Origin: Erpobdella octoculata
Taxonomy: Eukaryota; Annelida; Clitellata; Hirudinida; Erpobdellidae
DNA length: 64,000 bases
Assembly (NCBI GenBank): GCA_963978895.1
Contig: OZ022245.1
Span: 28,746,043-28,810,042 of the forward strand
Direction of reading: 5' to 3'
Shown here: positions 39,195 through 50,900 of the stretch, one piece after another
How positions within the stretch are numbered: the first letter of the stretch is position 1
Layout of the letters: every line of letters starts with the position of its first letter
Notes under the pieces: model-generated
The model's input: only the letters and a program-made list of their open reading frames with translations
What the model was told of the DNA's origin: nothing
Database searches by the model: none
Position numbers and translations under genes: made by a program

Positions 39195-40903
39195 TTAAAC
39201 TTCAACGGCTTCATATTCTTCAAATGCACGTACATTGACTTGCTTCAACATGGCTCCCAACTGCTTGCCCGGACCAACTTCAAAAGTTTTTGGAAAGTGC
39301 TCGCTTTTAGGTCTAGTGTAAACACTGTGCATGATCTGTTCCCACATGACAGGTCTGTATATTTGTTGAATAATCGAGTTGCGGATCTCATCAGGAGAAT
39401 GGAAACAATGGCTTGTAACATTGGAGTGAACAGGAACCGCAAGCTCCTCGATGTTTAAACTTGAGACGACCTTTTCAATTGATTTTGCAGCGGGTTTCAT
39501 GAGCAGCGAGTGAAATGCTCCACTGACTGGTAGACGGGATACTCGCTTAATGCCAAATTCTTTTGCATTTCGTGCTATAAACTCTAATGCCTAAAAGTTT
39601 AAGGAATAGATTAGAAACAATGATCAATTTATAAAAAAATGTTTTAATATTTTAAACCTCATATTTACAATTTGAATTGAACTGGTAATGTTTATTAAAA
39701 CAATCAATAAATACTCAATAAAAAATTATTTAAAATTATTTTAATTAAACAAAGCAAACACGAAAACCCACTTCGGAATTTCCGGCAATGACTTTGCATC
39801 CCGGGTGAAGAAAATTTGTGATTTCGCAGACAGGGTCATTAATATGCAATTCTTGTTTACAAAAAAGTCTGGCAGCAGAACACGCAAATTTAAGTTTTGT
39901 ATTCGGAGATATGAACACTGTCATCATTCCACCTGCTTGAAGCTCTGAAGCTTTTTGCATGGCTTCTGATCTTGCCTTTACCAGATGAATAGCTACATTA
40001 AACTGAAATTTTATTATGAAATACAAATAAATTAAATAAAAAAAAAAAAACAAACCATCTTCAAACGATAAGGCTCCTGCAAATGCAAGAGCCGAAATTT
40101 CTCCAACACTGTAACCTGCAGTTGTTATGCAACTCTCAATAGCCTGAAATAGATGTTTTAATCACTTTAAAAATCGGCATTTAAATCCAACATGATGTAC
40201 ATCTGTACAAACCCATGGTTTTTCTTCTTTAAGTTTTTCAATAGCTGCCAGTGATGTGACAACAACTGCAGGCTGACAGTGCAATGTTTTGTCCAGCTCT
40301 TCCTTTGGACCATTCAAACACATTTCCAACAAATTAAACCCTATTTTTTGAATATACTAGAAATAGTTTATTTCATCTTCTGAAAAAAAACATTTAAAAA
40401 AATATATATATATTACCTAATATTTTGCTTGCATGTTTATACATTTCTTCAACTTTAGGATATTTTAATAAATTTCTGCCCATTCCTACAAACTGACTAC
40501 CCTGTCCAGGAAAGAGAAAAATTGTGGTTTCTCTTGGGTCGATACGAGGTCTGAAAGCTTTCTGAGATTGATCTCTTTTTTCATTTCTTAATTTTGATTC
40601 TTTTAATTTCATCCAATATTTGTGTGCATCTGATGGAAACTCTAAATATTTTTCCAAGTCCTCTACTTTTTCGTCTGTTGGTTTTATGGGTGGATTTTTA
40701 TTGCTAAGTGCTTGTGCCCCTTCCAAGTTGGCTGCTTCAAAATCGACATTCTGAGCACTTGAAAGCTCGCTTCTTCTACTAGAACGACGGCTGCTCCTGG
40801 CTCGGTAACAACGTAATTGTCGTAATTTATTCGAACATGTTTGAATGTTCGACATAATTTTTTTAACAAACAACATTCGGCTCAAACTAATTTCCATTTT
40901 CAC
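39195..40903 (-). CDS. MCAT: MCAT, mitochondrial malonyl-CoA:ACP transacylase
   Basis: Loads malonyl groups onto mitochondrial acyl carrier protein for type II fatty acid synthesis, the source of octanoate for lipoate. Five exons: 40417-40903, 40213-40340, 40056-40143, 39772-39992, 39195-39590, together 1320 nt, 439 aa. The N-terminal ~60 residues are rich in Arg and Ser (RARSSRRSSRRSELSS) with few acidic residues, fitting a mitochondrial presequence. FabD-type motifs are FLFPGQGSQFVGMG, the nucleophile elbow AGYSVGEISALAFAGAL, ARSEAMQKAS, CKVIAGNSEALEF, LPVSGAFHSLLM with the catalytic His, and TFEVGPGKQLGAML. The elbow reads G-Y-S-x-G instead of the usual G-H-S-x-G. Several in-frame ATGs (codons 1, 3, 10, 17) leave the start uncertain. 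Its 3' end lies 248 bp from the convergent GPCR stop. Confidence 0.93.
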
Positions 40904-42186
40904 AACTTGTTGACAGTTTTTATAAAATTTTTTAAATTAAATAGTAACTCGAACTAGCAGGAATCTTGCGGCAAGATATACCGCAATATCTAGTAAATAA
41001 ACAGCTCTATTCTCGTCCATAGAGCACGTAGCAATTATAAAATATAAATAACGTTAAAATATTTTATCAGATACGTCTGAATCCTAACTTTTTCTATAAA
41101 AACGGTAAAATCTGCTTACTAGCAACAGGTTTTCACAATTTCGTTTTCGTATGATCACCTACTGTAATGCGTGGATTCTGTATCTCTTTCATATTATTTT
41201 GTTTGGCTTATGCGACTAGTTTTATATGACGGAGAGGTAGCATAAATTTGGTCCTACTGTATAACTTAATCATCAGTTTCTTCAACAAGTTAATCACATA
41301 TACAGTTACTTTCCTTGCTAGCCTAGCCAGTTTATCAACAAAGCCTAATCTACGGATTGAAACATTTTTTCGTTAACTGGCTGGTTTCATCTATTACGGA
41401 TGAACTAATTTGCATGCCATTTTTAGAAAAACTTCGAAACAATTTATTAGATTCAAATTCATCGATGGAAGTAGTAAAAAATAAGACTTGTTTAAAATAT
41501 CTTTTTCAATCTTTCAAGTGTCTTGAAACAACCAAAAACAATTTAAACACTTCATAATTTAATCGACATTAAAAAACAATAGAAAAATTAATAACCCGAC
41601 ACTTAACAAGTGTTCATGCGATTTATGCCAGCTCTTTCAACTGCTTAACTCTTGATGGCATCTAACATAAGCGGCATATGACATTTTATAATTTAAACTT
41701 ATACAAATATGGCCAAAAAAGAAATTCAAAAACTTATACACTGAAACAAACAAAAAGAAAATGCTGACATGCATTTTTGGTAAGGTTAAATATGAACATT
41801 ACTAAATGTAATTTCACGTATAAATGATATTGTTGTATCTGTAATGAATACGTTATCATCCTTTGTGCATTTATCAGTAGGTACTAGAGTTTAGTATCCA
41901 AAACAACCTTGTGCTAGTAAATTATACACAATTTCAACCCTGGACATCCTAAAGTAACGTAATTAAATAACAGAAGAAACGAATCGGTACAGAATCGCAG
42001 CTTAAACTTCAAATAGATAATTAGGATAAAAATTTGACGATAATCGATGTGATTATAATTATATTATTATCACGTTTAAACAAAAAAATCAAATCTTTTT
42101 TCTACCGTAATAAATAAATAATAAAAAGTTGAATTGCTTTAATTTAGTTCTATCAGTTTTGTTTCAAGACAAATATATATTATTAT
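40904..42186. other. Intergenic region between MCAT start and Ig-superfamily gene 3' end
   Basis: MCAT promoter and upstream sequence. AT-rich, with no repeat array and no recognisable coding exon. Both flanking genes run leftwards, so this is the one same-strand neighbour pair in the window. Confidence 0.4.
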
Positions 42187-45100
42187 TTACGAAATAGAAA
42201 GTTTGCTTGATTGATGCAAGTTTTCATTTTCAATATTTTCACAAACACCCTGAACAAAATGATCGCACAATGAAAAATTGAAACTAATAAAATGGTTTAA
42301 TAGTAAAAATAATAAAATAATGGAACAATAAAATAATAAAATAATATACCTAATAATCAAATAATAAATTTGACAAACATAAAAAACCAAAACCAATAAA
42401 CCAACGACATTAGAAATTGTTCCGGAATTTTATGACAAGCACTGAGGATGATCAAGAACTTGACAGGCAGCCATCTTGAAAGATAATTTCTTCTTTCATT
42501 TGAAGACTTCGGAGATTTCAAAACATGATTATCGAGACATGTTGACTCTCCGAAACCAAACATCTTGCAGCAAGTCTTGCATTTCTGCGTCATAAATGTA
42601 CGAAGATTTTCAAATATTTGCTTGAGTAAATGATTGGTTGAAATGGAGTCGTGTGCTCGAGGAAGAAGTTTATCACATTTCATCAAACTGAAGTAAAGTT
42701 TGTTGTAAGGATGATCTCGGTTGATAGATTGAAATGAATATTTTGATTGAAAACTTCCTGAGTTTGTTTGCTCGCTGGAAAACAGTTTGTTGCTTAAGTC
42801 TCTCAACTCATCAACAGTCTCTGAATTTCGATTTTGCGGTGTTGATGTAACTCTTTGGAAACGTCTTATAACACTAAGTATGTCAATATCATTACTTACT
42901 TCATCATCATCATCTTCATTATCCTCATCTTTCTCTTCCTTTTTTTTCTCATCATCATCATCACCACCACCAATATCTATACATTTTTTTAAATCGATCG
43001 AGTTGGAAGCTTTATTTTGAGAAACTTTAATACATGTATTAAGCAATCTTGAATCTGCAGAGAACGTATGAACTGAGCAGCAGCGTTGAATTATAATGCA
43101 AGCTATGACGAAAGCAATAAACACATTTTCTGCATTTGCGAACATAAAACAATATGGAGCTGAAGAAACGCCAAAGTGCAAAACATTGGACGACGACGAA
43201 GATGCTAGCGAAGAATATTTTTTTGTGTGTTTGAGAGTTTTTGGCAGTGGTGTACCTTGGGGAAGAACTGGAGTAGCCCTTTCAATAAAAAGTTCACTGC
43301 TAGCTGCATCTGAAAGTGGCTGTTTGGCTGGCGACTTTGAAACTATCAGGAGAAGAAACTAATATATATTACAAGAATTACTTTATTTAACTTAATACAA
43401 ACATTACTTTATATGATATATTACAGTAATTATTATATCTAATACATATATTACTATATTTATCGCATCTGATTAAATAATGACAACCCTAAATGAAGCT
43501 GACACGTTAGAATAAAATTAATTTCTTACGCTGAACAAGTTCTACGCTTTGTCTTCGAATACCAAGAGGATTTTCGGCAACAAAGGTATACTTCTTGAAA
43601 CGGTCAGGTCTTGCTACCCTCATGTATAGCTTGACTTCTGTTGAACCATCTTTCCTACCCTATAATTTGTAAAAGTTTTTTTTAAATGTCTAAAAATCAA
43701 ATAAATTGGCTATTCTATATAAACGTACATACATACATGCAGTGTTTCTTCCAAACCACTTGACTATTGGTGGAATTGGAATAATAGTGATGAGACAGGA
43801 GCGCTATTTCAGCAAAGAAATTGGAGGGGGGGGGGGCAAAATTTTCAAAAACCCACTTATTTCAAAATTACTCCAAAATTGTATACACATTTCCTTCGCA
43901 AAATAGCTGATGACCAGAGAGGGGGGGGGATAATCATAAGTACTAATTTTCTCTCCTAAGATAGCAGATGACCGGGGAGTAATCACAGGTATTTTTTTAA
44001 ATTTGAGCAAATTAGTTTTCTCAAAATTGATCTTGGACAAAATGTAAATTCTGAAGGGAGGGGGAAAATTTAAAACTTTGGTGAGGGGGGAGGAAAATCT
44101 CTCCCTAAGGCGTCTGGATAAAACTCTGGTTTCATGCATTTATAGTGTTAGACGTGAGCAGTAAGCACACACAAGTACAAATATAAATGTCTTATAAAGG
44201 GAGAGTTAACATTAAAATTAAAAAAAAAAACAATACATATAGAGTCTATAAAAAATGAATATCGTCAAACTCAGTTTTAAGATTAGTTTTGTTGTATTTT
44301 TTTTGAAGCGATTTAGCATTCCGAGAATGACAAGCCGAAACTTGACTTTTAATGAAATAGCAAGCATCTTTCTGACAGGAAACTTCACGTCAGAAACCAA
44401 CACGATGCTGTCAAAATTAATTTACTCCAGGAAATGGAGAAGATAAAATATGGACGAAGAAAAGTAAGCAATGAAGGCTAAAACAGAAAAGAAAATAGAA
44501 TGAAATATGATAAAAGTACATGAGAAGGCAATAGAAAAACATTTCCAGTAAACCGAAGGACCAACAACACGTGTCCTGCTAATTTATGCAAATATATTCA
44601 AACATGAATAATTCATTAGCTATATACCTCCCTGCCAAACAACCAACGACCACTGCATTATTAATAAGACGTACAAACGACATATGTCATAAGACAGTCT
44701 TATAAACATATGTATGTATGTATGCATGTATGTATGTATGTATGTATGTATGTATGTATGTATGTATGTATGTATGTATGTATGTATGTATGTATGTATG
44801 TATGTATGTATGTATGTATGTATGTATGTATGTATGTATGTATGTATGTATGTATGTATGTATGTATGTATGTATGTATGTATGTATGTATGTATGTATG
44901 TATGTATGTATGTATGTATGTATGTATGTATGTATGTATGTATGTATGTATGTATGTATGTATGTATGTATGTATGTATGTATGTATGTATGTATGTATG
45001 TATGTATGTATGTATGTATGTATGTATGTATGTATGTATGTATGTATGTATGTATGTATGTATGTATGTATGTATGTATGTATGTATGTATGTATGTATG

Positions 45101-47873
45101 TATGTATGTATGTATGTATGTATGTATGTATGTATGTATGTATGTATGTATGTATGTATGTATGTATGTATGTATGTATGTATGTATGTATGTATGTATG
45201 TATGTATGTATGTATGTATGTATGTATGTATGTATGTATGTATGTATGTATGTATGTATGTATGTATGTATGTATGTGTTTATACGAGTATGTGTTTATA
45301 CGAGTATGTGTCTAGCACAAGAAAAAAAATCACCAAAACACATTCCATTAAAGCTCAAATTGTTCAGAACCACTCGCGAAAATTTCCTCAAAGATGCAAG
45401 GCAGTTTTTCAAGTCGAATTTCCCTCCGATTTTTCCGATGCACAGAGGAATGAGAAGGCAATCTAAACAATCAAATTACTCGTTGAGAAAAATTGGAAGC
45501 TCTTTTGTTTTGTTCCGTGTCATTCTTGTCGGTTGAATTGTTATTGGATCCAACAGGAGCTGCTGTTGGTATTTCAGATCAAATGCACATGCTATTATGC
45601 TAATCTATTTTTTTTAATTTGCATAAAATCATCCAAATAAAAAAGTTTCAATCATTAGGACATTAAAAATAAGTGATGTACAAAATTATGTATAATTTTC
45701 ACATACTTTTGAAATTGACCAATAATCATCAACCACTTCAGTATTGGCCAGTTGTGTGCCGTTATTATTGAGAACCCAGTAAAATTTTGAGACTGGTGGC
45801 TTCGCTTTTGTTTCACATGAGATGTGAGCATTTTCAGTTCCGACTTGTGCTTCGCTCGACCGACATTCAATTTTTGGAGGATCTAGGAAATAAAAAAAAA
45901 GATCTTATATTTTTGTTGCAACCATCTTCTCAGTTCTCTCATTGAGACTCAGTGATTAATTACTGTGAAGTAAAAAACGTTGTTTCTTCCTCCTTCGATA
46001 GAACAAAAAAATTTTTTTCTGACAACCATGGACGGAAAACAAATAAAACCACGCATAGTTACTATTCGACAGACAAACAGCTTATATGCATTAGCGAACC
46101 CACAGCGGGGTCCCGTAATAGGAAAGCCTTCATGACAGGCAGAGATGCGCATATAGAATTGCTCCACCACATCTACCTCGATTCATCTGTCCGTCCGTCT
46201 GTCCGTTCGTCTATTCGTCCGTCCGTCCATTCGTCCATCCATCCGCGTATCCATCTATCCTTTTAAAACAATCTAACCTGCGCACGCCCACAAAGACCTG
46301 CGACGCATGATTTCCTGCGAAAGAAACCATTATCACAAGCAACCTTTATGCTCTTAATTCGATTATTTCATTTCCGTCGAAAGTAAAATTCCTTTTCATG
46401 ATTTTTGTGTTTTTTTTCAACTCGAAAGAAAAAAATAATTTAATTCAAGAAACAAATATACTTTGAAACGGAACTGGGACCGTCTGAGCATCCGTTTACA
46501 AGCCATTCGTTGCCTAGACAACCGTAACCAAAGAAAAGACAACTAACTTTCCGAAAACGGCACTTTTCCTGGCGGCTTCGCATGAAATCACGTGACTTGG
46601 ATGCAAAGTTAAAAAACTTTTGAAAGAATTTTCAACTATATTTTTATAAATAAAAATACAAAAATCAAATTTTGAAACGCAAAACCATTTTTGAGATAGC
46701 AAAATTTTTTTGAAACCAAACGAATTTTTCAGCGTGAATGCGCTCCACGGAGAAATGCACATATATATATTTTTTCAACCAACACGTGTCAAACAGTTTT
46801 AAAATAACAAATACTTTCATTGTTAAAATAGATAGTTTAAAGTCTTTGGTATTATGTTAAAAAACTTCCGATTTAAAATTCCTAACGCGCTGAAGAGCCA
46901 CTCTTCAGAAAGTAAATAAATGGATTTGTACGAAAAGAACATCTCTATATTCTATATTATAAAATCAATACAACAATTCGTTACTACTGGAATGCTTAAA
47001 CAAAAATTGTTTATGTCTTAAAAACAATAAGGAACATTTTTAAAAATAAAATGGTGAAACATCGAGATGAAAGAAAGTATGAATAACGATATTGAAGAGA
47101 TGAAATCAGATTGCGTAAGAGGATTTGGGAGGTTTTAACGTAGAAGAACAGGGAGATGTGTTGTGAGAATTAGACTATGTAAGAATGATGAACGCTGCTA
47201 ACAAACATGATCCGATGTTCTCCATGAACGAATGTAACGTTTGATTTCACAATATTATGGTGACAGACAAGAACTAACAAAAAAAACTATGGCACACTGT
47301 GGTTTGGAAGTCGTCTTTAATGACAGACAATTACGTCGCATTCCATTATAAAATATTACATTAAATTAATTACATTATTATTATGATGCATTACATAACA
47401 TTACGTACCAAACCATTGCATTTCAATTATTAAACAGAGTTCCAGAGTACATTACACTAAAAAAATGCCTTACATTAATTACATTATGTTACATTTGAAA
47501 TATTTCAAACACAGCTGAACAAATTTATCTGAAAATGCTATTAAAAATAATTCGTAAAGCAATTATTAGGAGAAAAGTCAAATAAATAGAAACTTTATAT
47601 TTATTTTATAATATTACATGAATTAGGAGAATAGAGTCTAATAACTAGAAACTTTATATTTATTTTATAATATTACATGAATTATAAAAGACGACTTTGC
47701 TATTATTTAAAAAAGTTTATAAATATAAATATTGACGTTACAAAAATCTCGTATCTTCGTTTGTTCTAAGAACGGCGCTGATGGAACGACCGAGGTTGTC
47801 ATGGTTACCAGGAGAGAGAATTTTATTTACGAAAGTTGCAAGCAGAAATAACGGGACGTTTGAAAGCTCTCTC

Positions 47874-47904
<31 letters not shown>

Positions 47905-50900
47905 ATGCGTCACCGAGGACGCTTCGTCGCCATTAGCAACGCCATTAAACTTCCGGTAGAGGTCGGGGCAGGTCAAGCATGGTGTATGTTCATTTGAATA
48001 TAAGCAAGTTGACGACGGTCGCATATGCAAAAGATTGCCTTCATTTGGAACAAGAAGTCAGAAATACCAGCTGTCTACATAATCAAATGCTGTGCACATA
48101 TTCAAATGCTGTGCACATATTCAAATGCTGTGCACATATTCAAATGTTGTTTACATATTCAAATGCTGTGCACATATTCAAATGTTGTTTACATATTCAA
48201 ATGCTGTGCACATATTCAAATGTTGTCTACATATTCATACGATGCTTGTACATATTGATAATCTGTAGTACACATTCTAAACGGAGACAGACACAGCCTG
48301 TCACCGTAAAGTTCAGCTGCTTCCAGCATCGTCATAACGACCCAAATTGGTGGTGATTTAGAGCCACAAGAGGCAATGGGGTACGTTTCCAGGGGTTATA
48401 AAGGTCAGTTATACAACTCATACATCAATAAGACATTTTCAACTAAAAATTATTCTGTGTACAGTCATACATTATTAGCTACGTTTATATTTTCCGTGTA
48501 CAAATATGAACATTAAAACGTATGCAAATAAAAAAGATATTCATTTTAACCAATGGATCTAAAGTTATAAATATAAATAGATATGTGTGATTTAAATCCA
48601 CACGTTATGAGTATGCACGGATACAGATGCTTATTTAAGGAATGCTTTTAATTTGAATGCATGCACATGAACAGATGAGCAGATGAGCAGATGAACACAT
48701 GAACACAGGAACAGATGAACAGATAAACGGATAAACGGATGAACGGATGAACACATGAACAAATGAACAGATGAATAGATGAACAGACAGAAGACCACTC
48801 GTGGGATTTTTTTATTTCTGAATGCCGTCACGCGTCAGAGATTGCTCTTAAATTTTTGACCACGTCATTGTATTTCCATTCTTTTATTATTGTGTGTCTG
48901 CTCTTATTTCTCTTTCTTTTTCATTCGTTCTCTATCTGTTTTCTAACATTGATCTGTTTGTCTATTTCACTTCCTCCCTCTCTACTCATATAATTAAATA
49001 AATAATTTTACAATTCACGTATGAAAGTACTAGCACAAAAACAATATAGAATAGACTTACAATCAACTTCAAGTTTGATGGCTTCAACAACAGGTGCTAA
49101 ACCAGGAACACTTGCAAGACATTTCAACATTGCCCCGTCGTCCAATTGGTTAACACTGAACGTAGAACTGTAACGTTCCACCCTGTTTTGAAGCCTGCGA
49201 AGCCCTTTACTTCCACTGACTTGTGTACTTGTAGAGATCTTTGAAAAAATGTTAAATTAAACATATTCTGATGTTAACATTTACTGTTATTAAATACCTA
49301 TCTACTTTTATCACTTTTACAATCATTATATTTATAAACTGCATTCATTAATTCATATGCTCGTGTATTGTTATCATATAGACAAGTACACATATAATTG
49401 TGCTTTAAATGTTTGAATGTTACCCTATAGAAAAATGCATATACAATAATATACACTTGTTTCTTACCTGAAATGAACTGGTGACATCTCTTCTATCGAT
49501 GAATAAAGATACACTGGGAAGGGGCGTTCCATTGCGAACAACGCATTTTATATATTGAGGAATTCCTTCACTGAAACGATACGATGTCGATAATTTCCTA
49601 TTATTTGAAGTAACATCTTCAAAGGTTCCAGTTCTGTTGCTTTCTCCAGATGGAGACTTGACAATGATTGTCACTTTTTCGACGGGAGCTTGAAAGCATA
49701 AAGAAAAAGAACCACAATTTGAAAAAAATAGAAAAAAGCTTAAACATGGAACAGCTCTGAAAAATCTTAAGATACGTAAAATGAAAAGGTCCTCAAGTTC
49801 ATCAATTATAAAGTTCATCCATCCTTTTTCTCATCATCTACAAATTCCTGACTCACGTCAGCGTCACCATCGATCACAGGTCCGACATTTTCCCGCGAAA
49901 TTTAATTTTCTCTCAATGATGTTTTTTTTCTTGTAACATGATGTCGAACAGGAAGGAAAAATAACGAATACGAGCAGATTAATTGATATTTCTTTTATTA
50001 AGTACCGAATAATAATAATAATTATTATAATTAGTTTTAATTATTATTTGATTATAATAATAAGAATTATAATTATTGGTGCTGTTTTACTATTAAAAAA
50101 ACTGATTTGATTGCTGTTTGCATGACCTTTCTATACAAATTAATGGTTGAGCAGAAACAGACGAAGATGATAAGGACTTCATACGTGATAGAAAGACTAC
50201 CAGTGCATTCACAGTTGGAAGGATTCCTCACGCCATATTGGAATACAATTTATTTTTACCATTAATCACACTTAGGGGTGTGACCAAAGAAATAAATCTA
50301 ATTTCCAGTGATGTGTTGTGCCATACGCGAATCGTATTCGAGTGCACTCGCCTGATACTTACGTTACTTATAAGTTCGAAGCGAGTGCATTTTAATAGCT
50401 TTGTAAAGTTGATTAAGAATTTTGATGATGATATTTTTAATTACAATATCATAATTAAACATTTTTTTAAAATAAATAATAAAAATTATACTATTTTTTC
50501 TATATTGTTATAAATAAAAGCGCCTCCAATTAAACATAGAACATATAACTATAACATACCATACCTAATTGATTTCTACTATAAAAACACCAAAATATTT
50601 TCGTTATCTAACTCTTAATTTTGTTTTGCTTTTTGATTGGTTCAGACTTAGTAATTATATGACTTCAACTACGTGTAACAAGTAGATTATATTTTATATC
50701 TAATTTTGTTTTGGTTTTGGTTTTTAACAAAAACGCAATAATGTAGATGCCTGTAGTTCTTTAAGTAGGTATGAAAGACGAAGTTTCTGATTTGATAAGA
50801 CTGTCAGTCATTCTAATGTTAAGGTATTATCAACTAGATGATAGATTACTAGATGATATGAGATGTTTCGTGTTTATGTCCAGAAATTGTAGTGATTTAG

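Noticed and set aside
43096..43362. 88-codon plus-strand frame
   Set aside because: Antisense of the Ig-superfamily membrane and cytoplasmic exon, which has frame-consistent splice sites.
44710..45536. Three overlapping open frames of 200-270 codons made of Met-Tyr-Val-Cys repeats
   Set aside because: Pure translation of the GTAT microsatellite; no unique protein sequence before the repeat ends.
45952..46266. 104-codon plus-strand frame ending in Ser/Val/Arg/Pro repeats
   Set aside because: Its second half is the TCCG/TCCA tetranucleotide array and the first half has no similarity.
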